Position numbers and translations under genes: made by a program. Below, one piece after another: positions 1 through 9,584 of a stretch of 64,000 nt of DNA. Source of the stretch: Neopestalotiopsis rosae (taxonomy: Eukaryota; Ascomycota; Sordariomycetes; Amphisphaeriales; Sporocadaceae); assembly GCA_023078685.1 (NCBI GenBank), contig JALGAS010000003.1:496001-560000 (forward strand), in the 5' to 3' direction. Under the pieces are notes generated by a model, which saw only the letters and a list, made by a program, of their open reading frames with translations, made no database searches and was not told the DNA's origin. Each line of letters opens with the position of its first letter. Within the stretch, counting starts at the first letter, position 1.

Positions 1-1946
1 GGTCTATCTCTACTGTCGTTTGCATGAGTCATACTCGTTCGTTTGTTACGAGAAGAATCCCTCCGCGGTGTGATCGGTCTCTCTGGAAACTCTCCAATGA
101 CGGGCGAGGTCAAGCTTGCGCGCTGGTACAAGTTTCTGTCTCCATTCTCGCCGTTTGCCTGGGGGACCGTCAAACTTGTCCGTTTGCGAGTGTCTCTGTC
201 GCCATTGTCGCTGCTTGCGTAGGAGATGAAGCTGGACCGCTTTCGAGTGTCTCTATCTTCGTTTTCACTACTTCCATGGTGTGAAACGTAACTGGTTCGC
301 TTGCGAGAGTCCCTTCTTCTTGGAGAAATTGGTCTATCCCCATTTTCGCTCCCGTGAATCAGCACAGTCGATGCCGCATCGCTGGTTCCTGCAAAGGAGC
401 CAGCCTCCAAGTCCTGCATTCGACTTCTCAGGAACTGAACTTCCAGCTGTACGGAGCGAATCTGGTCTACCCGAACAGTGATATCGCTCATATTCCTAGC
501 TAGTGATTCAAAGTCGTCCGGCATTACAATCGGCTCGGTGGCTCTCCGCTCCTTATCTTGTGCAATGGTCTTTTTCAGTTCCTCTAATTCGTTCTTCAAA
601 GTCGACATGTCCTTGGCATATTCTTGAGCTTCTCGTCTGTCTTCTTTTCGGTCTTGTTCTGCCTTTTCTAGCTTCTCCCGGAGATCCTTGAGTTCTTGTT
701 GCGCATTGGCCAAGTCTATCTTGATGGCAGTGTTTTCTTTTCGCAAGTCGTCATTTGTTTTCTGATATGATTGTTTTGTTATATCCGCTGCTTCAGAGAG
801 GCTTTCTTTGACCGTGGATAGTTCTTGTCTGAGTTCGTCATTGAATTTGTTCACATTTTGTGTCGACTCCGTCCGAAGAGCAGAAATCGCCTCGTTGACT
901 GCAGTCAAGTCATTTTTGAACCCCGCCTTATGCCCGTCAATTGATGAAGACATTTTTCGATGTAATGCTGCCGTGGCTTTCTTGGCTGCGTCGACATCTC
1001 TGCGGAGGTCCTCATTATGGCTTTCCATCGTTTCCAAACTCTTCAAGGTATCTTCCCGGACATCTGATAGGGAGATCTTGAGCGTGGCAATCTCTTCTCG
1101 AAATTTCTCGCTGAAGCTGTCCAGGGATTGCATATTTTGGTCGCGGAATGAGGCCAATGTCTTTTCGACTGCCAAAATATCGTCACGGGACGCTTGGCCG
1201 TTGTTTTCAAGCGATTGCGAGGTGTCATGTTGAACAGCGGCCAGCGCTTTCCTTGCTTCGGCAATCTCTTTCTCAAAGTCTGCGTGGTATCTTTCCAGAG
1301 ACCGTGAAGTCGTGCGAATTTCCTCCTGTATATCAGAAGAGTTTATGGCGGTGATGCTCCTCTGTTCTCGAAGTTCTGCTCTGAGTCGGTCGATGTCTTT
1401 TGACATTTCCTGGTCTGTTATGGATACTGACTGGACTTGTTCTCGGAACTCCTTGCCATATTGCTGTAAGGAATCCGATAGACCCTTCAGAGAAGCGCTC
1501 ATGAGGTCATTGGCCTTTTCAACACGCCCTTCGACCTTGATGAGCCTGGCATCATCCAATGCCAAGCGCTCGATATCGTCGATTTTGGTGGCATATGAAT
1601 CCAGCTTGGCGTTGACGCCTTCAAACTGAGAGCCCTGACCGACGAGGCTATTCTCAAGAGCTTGCATGGTCTGCCTCAGCTTTTCCACCTCTCGCTCCAC
1701 CCGCGACACCACCCCATCGACCACGACTGTCCATTTTTGTGACGAAGGAGCCTCGGGTCTCATAAAGAGGTAATTATAGCTCTTGGCATTTGCATCATAA
1801 CCGATCGTGGGACTTGCCACGGTTTCCTTGGCTTTGGAAAACTGCTTGGGAACGACGGTGCCAGTGTGCGAGAGCGCAAGACAAGCGCTGGAGCAAGATA
1901 CTGGGGAGCTCACGACGGATGGGTTCAGAAGATCCAGGAGAACCAT
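1..1946 (-). CDS. Coiled-coil protein with C-terminal phospho-site-like repeats (partial, 3' end off window)
   Basis: On the minus strand one frame is open from an ATG at 1946 to the window edge, about 648 codons with no stop. An in-frame TGA lies about 54 bases upstream of this ATG and supports the start. Residues from roughly 90 to 480 are rich in Glu, Lys, Gln, Leu and Arg with heptad-like spacing and almost no Pro or Gly, which is typical of a long coiled coil. After a short linker (MPDDFESLARNMSDITVRV) the tail becomes Ser/Arg rich, with roughly 20-residue repeats carrying KRTS, KRSS, KRTS and QRAS cores separated by acidic NGDRD-type spacers (about 60-280). The N-terminus looks like low-complexity Ser/Val sequence. 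I recognise no catalytic domain. A cytoskeletal, septal or cell-polarity scaffold is possible, but that is only inference. The true C-terminus lies outside the window. Confidence 0.75.
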   Translation of the reverse strand, partial: MVLLDLLNPSVVSSPVSCSSACLALSHTGTVVPKQFSKAKETVASPTIGYDANAKSYNYLFMRPEAPSSQKWTVVVDGVVSRVEREVEKLRQTMQALENSLVGQGSQFEGVNAKLDSYATKIDDIERLALDDARLIKVEGRVEKANDLMSASLKGLSDSLQQYGKEFREQVQSVSITDQEMSKDIDRLRAELREQRSITAINSSDIQEEIRTTSRSLERYHADFEKEIAEARKALAAVQHDTSQSLENNGQASRDDILAVEKTLASFRDQNMQSLDSFSEKFREEIATLKISLSDVREDTLKSLETMESHNEDLRRDVDAAKKATAALHRKMSSSIDGHKAGFKNDLTAVNEAISALRTESTQNVNKFNDELRQELSTVKESLSEAADITKQSYQKTNDDLRKENTAIKIDLANAQQELKDLREKLEKAEQDRKEDRREAQEYAKDMSTLKNELEELKKTIAQDKERRATEPIVMPDDFESLARNMSDITVRVDQIRSVQLEVQFLRSRMQDLEAGSFAGTSDAASTVLIHGSENGDRPISPRRRDSRKRTSYVSHHGSSENEDRDTRKRSSFISYASSDNGDRDTRKRTSLTVPQANGENGDRNLYQRASLTSPVIGEFPERPITPRRDSSRNKRTSMTHANDSRDR

Positions 1947-2617
1947 GATGTGTTGCGCAGCAAGCGGCGAGAGCGCAGCGCAGAGGCTCTTATGTGATCA
2001 ATCGTCGGGCAGCAGGAACATGGAGAACAAAACAGCTCAAGCTAGACCCCGATTATCCCGAACCACATCTCCAAATGGCCGCTTTTTACTCTCCAAATGA
2101 CTCCCCAAGGAAGACGAGTAATGATGACGGGTACGATAACGAACAACGTTTAGACCAAGAAAAGGAGGAGAAGTTCCGGCCTGAAACTTGATCGAAAGTT
2201 ATGAACAGAATCATAAACCAGCTTTCTTAAAAATAAAAAAAATAAAAATCAAGAAAAAGCCGCCCCTTATTGGAAGTTAAACTAGCCAAGTGAGTAGGTA
2301 TCTGAGCTTCTTTTACATTAGCACAATTCAATCAATGCGAGTGTCGGGCCGGACCCCACATGCTAAGGCACTTGAGGTGCTGGTGAGGCTACAGAGGCTA
2401 CAGAGGCTACTGTAGTACATTAGGTCCCACCTTCCACGGTAGATCTGCTGGAGCTAATCCTTGCCTGCCACTTAGGAAATCTCGACTTTTTGGTTGATTT
2501 CGGTTTTCCCCATCACCACTTTTTTTTTTCTCTGACCTCTTTTCTACCTTTCGTCGGTCGCGTGCCTTCTCGTGAACTGCTCATCCGTTCCGTCCTTCTG
2601 TCCTACGCGTCGCCGTC
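1947..2617. promoter_or_regulatory. Divergent intergenic region between coiled-coil gene and REX1-type exonuclease
   Basis: This is the shared upstream region of two divergent genes. It contains a triple direct repeat of a 9-bp unit (gaggctaca, about 2384-2410). A T-rich then CT-rich tract (about 2518-2560) ends shortly before the exonuclease ATG and is typical of fungal initiator and leader regions. No convincing TATA box is seen. Confidence 0.4.
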
Positions 2618-4900
2618 ATGGACGAATCGACGGCCGAAAGCATCGCCAATGCCCTCGCTGCCGTCCAGGCCGCCGTGGCCAGCAATCCAGAGGCTGCCAT
2701 TCCAAAAAGCTACAGCCTCGGATTCGACGCCGAGTCGGAGTTTCCCGAGCAGAAGCTCCAGCTGCAAGACCTGCACGATGCGAACACTCAAAACCTAGAG
2801 GCAAACATAAATACCCAAGCAGATTTCCCAATAGCACCTCAAGCAGAATTTCAAGCACAGCCGACTCTTGCTGCAGCGATCGAACCCAGCTTCAACAATG
2901 GCGCCGGCATCAAGCGCTCCCGGCCCGAGGACGAGGAAGAAGATGACAACGATGGCTGGCAAAAGGTTGAGCGCAAGAAACCAAAGAAGAAGCAGAAGAA
3001 GCTCCCCAAGAGCGATGGCTCCCATTACCCTTCCATCTCTTTCAACTACAATGCAAAGCTGCAGGCAAAGGTTTCATTGGACCAATTGCGCAACCTCATT
3101 CTGTACATCTTTGCTGAAGGAACTGCGCCGCAATGGGTTTCCATAAGTAACCGGCCACAATTCAGAAAGATTGTAACGCTCATGGTCCCAGGCTTGGAAG
3201 AGGCCATGTTTAAGATGGATGTAGATTTCTCCACCTACCAGGACGAACCGAGGAGTTCTGAAAAGTCTCGCGTCATGACTTCGCCCGACGATTACTATCC
3301 TCGCCTGCTCAAGAAGGAGGAACTGCCCGAAGTCCTCCAGCCGTTCGCCGACATGTTCCCCCATCTGTGGCCCATAAAGACGCCTGGAAATGAAAAATTT
3401 GGCAACCTGCGCTCGCCACTTCATACCATGCTCACTGCGCCACAAGAGAAATCGGCCGAGGAGAAGAACAAGAAAGGTCAGGGCGTTCAGCCTGCAAGAG
3501 AGCCTAGTGGCTGGAAAGACCAGCGCACTAGAATCACCGAGTACCTGATGAACCCCGAAGATTTTGTCCCGAATGGCTATGTACTTCATCCTGCTCTCAT
3601 CGACAATGCAGACCGTCGCTCCGAGTTTCGAGATGAGGACGGTTGGGTTCACACAAATGTCCAAAACCTGTCTAATGGCGAGGTGCCAGAGTCTGAGATC
3701 CAGCAGGGATCTATCACCGCAGGCCGTGAAGTACTTGCGCTTGATTGCGAAATGTGTATGACCGGACCAGCAGAGTTCTCTCTGACAAGAGTCAGTCTCT
3801 TGAGCTGGGATGGATCCATTGTTCTGGATGAGCTTGTAAAGCCAGACAAGCCCATTGTTGACTATGTGACGCAATTTTCAGGCATCACCAAGCAGATGCT
3901 GGAACCTGTAACAACTACCCTGAGGGACATACAAGCAAGGCTTATAGAAATACTGCACCCGCGAACCATTCTAGTTGGCCATTCACTGGACTCTGACTTG
4001 AAGGCTTTGCGACTTGCGCATCCCTTCATTGTCGATACTGCATTGCTTTATCCTCACAACAGAGGGCCTCCTCTCAAGAACAGTTTGAAGTTCTTGTCGC
4101 AACGCTTCTTGAAGCGCGAGATCCAAAAGGGCTCGCAAGGACACAGTCCCATTGAAGACGCCAAAGCTTGTCTTGATCTGGTCAAGCAAAAGTGCGAGAA
4201 GGGCAAGTCGTGGGGTGCTCATGAACAGCAAGGTGAAAACTTGTTTCGCCGACTCACCCGCATGGGCACTTCATATCGTGCCAATGGAGGTATCGAGGCC
4301 CTGGGCGGAGCAGTATTAGGCAAGTCTAGTGTCATGGTCGACTGGGGCGATCCAATGAAGGGTGCAGGAGCAGCTGCGACCTGGCGGGTTGGATGCAAGA
4401 ACGACGATGAGGCTGTTCAGGGAGTTCTCAGGGCGACAAAGGGCGACCCTGTAGCAGAAGAAATTCCCTACGGTGGTGCCGACTTTGTGTTTGCTCGGTT
4501 TAGGGAGCTCGAGGCACTGCAAGGCTGGTGGAATAGAAACCGCGTCAGCCCAGACTCTGAGGTTCCAGGATTCCCCGATGTTTCGGATTTCACTGGCTCG
4601 AACGGCGGCCCATCTGCAGTGTCACAACTGGAGGCCTGTCTTCAAAGGCTCACTGCTCGCCTGAAGTACATCCATGAGTCACTACCGCCGTGTACTGCAT
4701 TGATCATCTTCAGTGGCAGCGGCGATCCACGCGAAATGAGCAGACTTCAAGCTCAGCAAGCCCAATTCAAACGCGAGTACAACACTCCCGGAAGCAAATG
4801 GGACGAGTTGAGCGTCAAGTGGACAGATGCAGAAGACCAAGCCTTGAAAAAGGCAGTCGGTATGGCTCGCAATGGCATTGCCTTTATTGGGGTTAAATAG
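2618..4900 (+). CDS. rex1: REX1/RNH70-type 3'-5' RNA exonuclease
   Basis: Intronless gene of 760 residues. The C-terminal half has a DEDDh exonuclease domain. Motif ExoI is LDCEM (Asp376, Glu378), ExoII is VGHSLDSD (around His455-Asp458) and ExoIII is GHSPIEDA (His509, Asp514). These residues bind two metal ions, and members of this family trim 3' ends of nuclear RNAs such as 5S rRNA, tRNA and 5.8S precursors. The N-terminal third is acidic and then strongly basic (KVERKKPKKKQKKLPKS), a likely nuclear or nucleolar signal. About 200 residues follow the exonuclease domain, longer than in the yeast protein. The start has a clear leader, and the ORF is open without introns. REX1-type rather than REX3 or REX4 is inferred from the long N-terminal extension and overall size. 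Confidence 0.88.
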   Translation: MDESTAESIANALAAVQAAVASNPEAAIPKSYSLGFDAESEFPEQKLQLQDLHDANTQNLEANINTQADFPIAPQAEFQAQPTLAAAIEPSFNNGAGIKRSRPEDEEEDDNDGWQKVERKKPKKKQKKLPKSDGSHYPSISFNYNAKLQAKVSLDQLRNLILYIFAEGTAPQWVSISNRPQFRKIVTLMVPGLEEAMFKMDVDFSTYQDEPRSSEKSRVMTSPDDYYPRLLKKEELPEVLQPFADMFPHLWPIKTPGNEKFGNLRSPLHTMLTAPQEKSAEEKNKKGQGVQPAREPSGWKDQRTRITEYLMNPEDFVPNGYVLHPALIDNADRRSEFRDEDGWVHTNVQNLSNGEVPESEIQQGSITAGREVLALDCEMCMTGPAEFSLTRVSLLSWDGSIVLDELVKPDKPIVDYVTQFSGITKQMLEPVTTTLRDIQARLIEILHPRTILVGHSLDSDLKALRLAHPFIVDTALLYPHNRGPPLKNSLKFLSQRFLKREIQKGSQGHSPIEDAKACLDLVKQKCEKGKSWGAHEQQGENLFRRLTRMGTSYRANGGIEALGGAVLGKSSVMVDWGDPMKGAGAAATWRVGCKNDDEAVQGVLRATKGDPVAEEIPYGGADFVFARFRELEALQGWWNRNRVSPDSEVPGFPDVSDFTGSNGGPSAVSQLEACLQRLTARLKYIHESLPPCTALIIFSGSGDPREMSRLQAQQAQFKREYNTPGSKWDELSVKWTDAEDQALKKAVGMARNGIAFIGVK

Positions 4901-5767
4901 ATAAGTGAGCTTGCTCTACCAAGGGACGAGTGTTGTATGATGAGGCATGAAGAAAACTGATCATGCGGATGGGCAAGAAAAACTGATTCATGATACCCAA
5001 TTTTGTTGTCTAGCTATACTATATGGCTCAATAGAAAGCAGTCCCAGACATGAAACATCAAGCTCGTCTTCCATAATGTAAAGGCCATGACGCGGGAGAA
5101 AGAATACACATCTAAAAGCCACATCCATAATCCATTCAATAAGAGCTACCACTGACTCGTACTCAGGCGGAATCACCAAACCATATGACGAACGATTCAC
5201 GAGGGGGCTTGAATCAAAGTTTGAAAACCACTGAGCTAAGGTATAACCTCAATTTTGTCTGGCAGAATGCCATGTGTATGCAATGGTCGGTATTGACGGT
5301 ATCGACTACCGGAGGGATTCAGTATAGCACCAACGTATAGTGAAGACCAGGCCCGGGATGCGGTACCGTAATCGGCGCAATCGGGAGTTCCGCCGCGGCT
5401 TTGTTGCCCTGGACCGGTGAAAACTGCCCGAAGGGGAGGAGCAGACAGCAAATAGCCAGAATGTGGGGTTGCCACTTCCTCGGTTCGCTGCGGAGAAAGG
5501 CAAGGAAAGTGCCAACTGCACCCCCCACTAGTAGTTGCTAGTTTGGATTTGTAACCTTTATGTTTGGCATATGAAGTGATTAGGCCCGAGGCACCTATTA
5601 TCGGAGTCCTCTAACCTTAGTTTTCTCTTCCCTCATCTTGCGACTCTACAACAAGACCTCGCAGGTTTGTACATCCACTATTTCCTTGTTTCTTGGTGTA
5701 TTCTTTGCTTTTCTTCTTCGATAATACCACATTCCCCAGAGCTCAGCGACAAGAGAAATCATTCGCC
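4901..5767. other. Intergenic, REX1-type gene 3' end to PEX5 leader
   Basis: No supportable gene. Small frames around 5300-5520 on the minus strand have no domain-like content. A CT-rich stretch at about 5620-5660 and again at 5695-5720 probably marks the PEX5 leader. The PEX5 frame stays open upstream to 5693, but the sequence there is hydrophobic and low complexity and unlike PEX5. Confidence 0.5.
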
Positions 5768-7693
5768 ATGTCGTTCATGGGAGGCGCCGAGTGCTCGACA
5801 TCGGGCAACCCGCTCAGTCAGTTCTCCAAACATACACAAGACGACAAGAGCCTGCAACGCGATCGCATCGTCAATGGCGGGCCACAAGGAAGCATGGGCG
5901 GGTTTCGCAGCGCACCTGCCCATGCGCCCCAGGACGAAATGATGAACAGTTTCCTCCAGCAAAACGGTCGCCTCCACGACATGCCGCCCATGGAGGGTCT
6001 ACGACTCGATCACCCCGCCCAAGGCGTACACATGCGCGCCGCCAGTGCCTCTCCATCCTGGGCCAACGAGTTCCAGCACAACCCCCAGGCCGCCATGGAG
6101 TCGGCTTTCAAGGTGCCTCAGGGAACACAATTTAGCCCCGAAGACTATGCTCGTTTCTCCCAGATGCAGCAGGGTAACCAATCGTCCCACCGATCGAGCC
6201 CCATGCCGGCGCAAATGGGCTACCAGCGGCCCATGATGGGCGGCGGTATGGGAATGGGCATGGGAATGAGCTATGGCATGGGCGGAGGCATGTACGGCAA
6301 CCAAATGTATGGCGCTCCCCAACAGCAACAACCACAGATGGACGCCAAGGGCAAGGGAAAGCTGGTCGAACTCGACGATAAACAGTGGGAGGAACAGTTC
6401 AAGCAACTGGAGCTGGACGACCAGAAGGCCCGTGACGAGGCAGACCAAAACGCCGCCTTGGAGCCCGAGCTGAATAAATTGGACGAGAACATCCTAGAGT
6501 CGGAGACTGACCAGTTTGGCGACTTTGAGTCAATATGGAAAGGCATCCAGGCTGAAAAAGAGGCAAACAAGGAAATGATGGACGAGGATGAATGGGTCAA
6601 TAAATTCACAGACGGCGACTGGAACAACATGAATATGAACTGGGGTGAGGGAGGGCGGTTGTTCGCAGATCCACAAGTTGAGACATACCTGTTTGAAGAA
6701 GACAATTTGTTCAAGGACACCAGCAACCCCTTCGAAGAGGGTCTGCGCATCATAGATGAGGGCGGCAACCTTTCACTAGCAGCCCTAGCATTCGAAGCTG
6801 CTGTCCAGCGCGATCCGAACCATGTTGAGGCCTGGGTACAGCTTGGTGGTGCACAAGCACAGAATGAAAAGGAAACTGCAGCAATCAGGGCATTAGAGCA
6901 AGCAAAGAACTTGGACCCTAATAACCTACCGGCGCTGATGACGCTGGCCGTGTCATATACGAATGAAGGCTACGACAGCACCGCCTACCGAACATTGGAG
7001 CGATGGCTCTCGATCAAATACCCGTCGGTGATTTCACCAGCCGATCTTTCACCCGCAACTGATCTCGGCTTTACTGACCGGCAAATACTTCACGACAAGG
7101 TTACAGAGCTTTTCATCAAAGCCGCCAATTTGAGCCCTGACGGTGAACACATGGATCCTGACGTCCAGGTTGGGTTGGGTGTCCTTTTCTACGGAGCCGA
7201 AGAGTATGACAAGGCCGTGGACTGCTTCAGCGCTGCACTCGCATCGTCCGAACAAGGCTTATCAAACCAGAGCTCCCAAGTACACCTGCTATGGAACCGA
7301 CTTGGTGCTACTCTGGCCAACAGCGGCAAGAGCGAAGAGGCCATCGCAGCCTATGAGAAGGCGCTTACCCTTCGCCCCAACTTTGTCCGGGCCCGATATA
7401 ACCTGGGTGTCAGCTGTATCAACATGGGCTGCCATGCGGAAGCTGCTGGGCATCTCTTGGCTGCCCTGGAGATGCACAAGAGCGTCGAGACGGAAGGCCG
7501 TGAAAAGGCTCGGGAGATTCTCGGAGGTGGTGTTTCGGATGAACAGTTGGATGCCATGACGACCCAGAACAGGAGCACCAACCTGTACGATACGTTGCGG
7601 AGGGTGTTTACCCAGATGGGCCGGCGTGACCTGGCCGAAAAGGTGGTTGCTGGTGTAGACCCGAGCGTGTTCAGAGGCGACATTGACTTTTAG
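5768..7693 (+). CDS. PEX5: Peroxisomal targeting signal 1 receptor PEX5
   Basis: Single-exon gene of 641 residues encoding the cycling receptor that binds C-terminal PTS1 tripeptides in the cytosol and docks at the PEX13/PEX14 complex. The start MSFMGGAECS places a Cys at position 9, the conserved residue monoubiquitinated for receptor export. WxxxF-type docking motifs are visible at W98 (WANEF), W207 (WEEQF) and W276 (WVNKF). The stretch at about 155-180 is unusually Met/Gly rich. From about residue 325 to 600 there are tandem TPR units, including NLSLAALAFEAAVQRDPNH and SEEAIAAYEKALTLRPNF, which form the PTS1-binding ring. The upstream in-frame extension to 5693 is rejected because the Cys must lie near the N-terminus. 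Confidence 0.97.
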   Translation: MSFMGGAECSTSGNPLSQFSKHTQDDKSLQRDRIVNGGPQGSMGGFRSAPAHAPQDEMMNSFLQQNGRLHDMPPMEGLRLDHPAQGVHMRAASASPSWANEFQHNPQAAMESAFKVPQGTQFSPEDYARFSQMQQGNQSSHRSSPMPAQMGYQRPMMGGGMGMGMGMSYGMGGGMYGNQMYGAPQQQQPQMDAKGKGKLVELDDKQWEEQFKQLELDDQKARDEADQNAALEPELNKLDENILESETDQFGDFESIWKGIQAEKEANKEMMDEDEWVNKFTDGDWNNMNMNWGEGGRLFADPQVETYLFEEDNLFKDTSNPFEEGLRIIDEGGNLSLAALAFEAAVQRDPNHVEAWVQLGGAQAQNEKETAAIRALEQAKNLDPNNLPALMTLAVSYTNEGYDSTAYRTLERWLSIKYPSVISPADLSPATDLGFTDRQILHDKVTELFIKAANLSPDGEHMDPDVQVGLGVLFYGAEEYDKAVDCFSAALASSEQGLSNQSSQVHLLWNRLGATLANSGKSEEAIAAYEKALTLRPNFVRARYNLGVSCINMGCHAEAAGHLLAALEMHKSVETEGREKAREILGGGVSDEQLDAMTTQNRSTNLYDTLRRVFTQMGRRDLAEKVVAGVDPSVFRGDIDF

Positions 7694-8437
7694 AAAAGAG
7701 TCAAAATCGAGTTCAAATTTGACGAAGTGTTGAACAAACGAGCTAAAATAGTCGGGCTCTCAGTCTTCGGGCTCCCTTTGGTCGACAGAGAAGCCCGAAA
7801 AAAAAGATCAGGTTCCACGTGTTTCTGGCATTCGGAACCAAAAGTCCGCAAGCGGTGCCGTCTAGGCTTCAAGTTGTGAGCATTTTTGCGATTGTTGTCT
7901 TGATAGCAAAATATCAACAGCGTAATCGTATCAATACAGAAAGCGTAATTGCATGAGTACAAATCTTGACTGCTTTGTTCTTTTCAGATTGGAGAGATAT
8001 GCTACATTATTCAACCGTTGATCACCCAACGCCCGTAACCTGATTGTAATGCTGTTCTACACGTGCTTTTTTCATGTTGCTATTGTTACAATATATATAC
8101 GTCGGATTTCGTACATTAGTCTGCTTCATTCTTTGTCCCCCTTGATCATGTCTTGTGTGTAATGGGAAGATGTGTTGCCCGTTGACCCTAACATTCCTTT
8201 TTTTTTCTCGTTGGGCTATCGAAAACCCCCATTCAGGCACGTACATATCGCGCTTCACCATGGGGCTCTTTTCTTCGTGATACGAATTATTCCCCCTTTT
8301 TTTCCCGAAGCGGCTCTCAGACACTGTTCACGGCAGTATAATTTTCGTCATCGTACAGCTTGAGGATTTTGTCTTCTTCTACTCCTCTCACACGCACACT
8401 CTCTCCTTCTTCAAATGCCCTCGTCTTGTTATTTCTT
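7694..8437. other. Convergent 3' intergenic region (PEX5 / RRM gene)
   Basis: Tail-to-tail spacer with AT-rich stretches (about 7900-8130) consistent with two 3' UTRs. Small frames present on both strands have no recognisable content. Confidence 0.5.
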
Positions 8438-9584
8438 TTAAAACGAGGCAGGTTCAGAGGAGTCACCCGACTGAGCAGGAGCACGGTCCTCGTAAGATCG
8501 AGGGGAGCGGTTGCCTCGGTCCTGGTTGTTGTTGTTCCTCCTTGCGCCCTGGGCGTAGTCGGTGCGGAGGCGGCGGCCGGCGAGGGTGGTGGAGTTGAGC
8601 TTCTCCATGGCGCGGACGGCCGACTCGACGTCGGTGAAGTCGGCGTGGGCGAAGCCGCGGGGCCAGCCCGTGTTGCGGTCGACGGCGACGCGGACGTCGG
8701 TCACGTTGTCGAGCTCGCGGAACATGCGGTTCAGCTCGGCGTCGGACGCCTCGTAGGGGATGTTGCCAATGTAGAGCGAGTTGGTGGGCTCGGCGGGCTC
8801 GGCGCTGCGCTCGCGGAACGGGCGGCGCTGCTCGCGGGCGGCGCCGTTGTTGTTGTCATTGTCTCTGGAGCCAAAGGATCTGTCGCGGCGGGTGTTGTCG
8901 CGGGTGGACGTCTTGCGCATCTCCACGTTGATGCGGCGGCCGTGCCAGAAGGACTGGTTCGTTTCGGCCACGGCGGCCTCGGCCGATGCCGGGTTGTCAA
9001 AGGTGACAAAGGCGAAACTGGATAAATTGGTAATGTCAGTTTCTCTGTACTTTCTTTTGCGATTGTTCTCTCTCCATGTGGGAGGGTCATGGATTTGTGT
9101 GTGTTGGCTTACCCTCTGCTCATGCCGCGGGCGTCCTTGGCAACGTTGACATAGACAATTTCACCGTACTTCGCGAAACCCTCGCGCAGGTTCTCCTCGT
9201 TGGCGTTGAAGGACATGTTGTTGATAAAGATGCCAGAGCTCTGGTTCTCGGCGGGGACGGCCGTCTCGGCGGCAGCGGGCGGCGCGGTCGAGCCGAGCGA
9301 CTCGGCGGCCTTGATGGCGTCGTTAACCGCCTTCTTCTCCTCGTCCTCCTCGGCGCGGCGCGGCGTCTGGGAAAACAGGCGGGCGGTTGGGGCCACGAGA
9401 GAAGGACGGAAAGCGGCTCTGGCGAATTGCAGGGCAAAGGAGGAGCCCGGCTGCTGTCTGGAGGCGGCGGCCAGCGACGAGGAGCTGGCAGCTCTCAGGG
9501 CTGCGCGTCGTACAGAGAACCTGTCATCAAGTTAGTCATTAACGTAGATCCCGTGTAAAGGGAGGCGTTCGATAGAGCTTACAT
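8438..9584 (-). CDS. Mitochondrial-type protein with two RRM domains; start codon split by an intron
   Basis: Three coding segments on the minus strand: 9584-9583 (bases AT), 9520-9113 and 9017-8438, giving 329 residues. The first intron (9582-9521) has a GTAAGC donor, a CTAAC branch site and a CAG acceptor. It splits the start codon between T and G. The second intron (9112-9018) is GTAAGC...CAG. The N-terminus MFSVRRAALRAASSSSLAA is basic and Ser/Ala rich, a good mitochondrial presequence. RRM1 spans about 95-170 (RNP2 IFINNM, RNP1 RGFAFVTF). RRM2 spans about 216-293 (RNP2 LYIGNI, RNP1-like RGFAHADF). The linker and tail are rich in Arg, Asn and Ser. A role in organellar RNA handling is inferred from the presequence and RRMs; a nuclear SR-like role is the alternative. 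No other in-frame ATG lies upstream of RRM1. Confidence 0.87.

Noticed and set aside
5693..5767. Extended PEX5 start at an upstream codon
   Set aside because: It would move the conserved export Cys from position 9 to 34 and add a hydrophobic leader-like segment.
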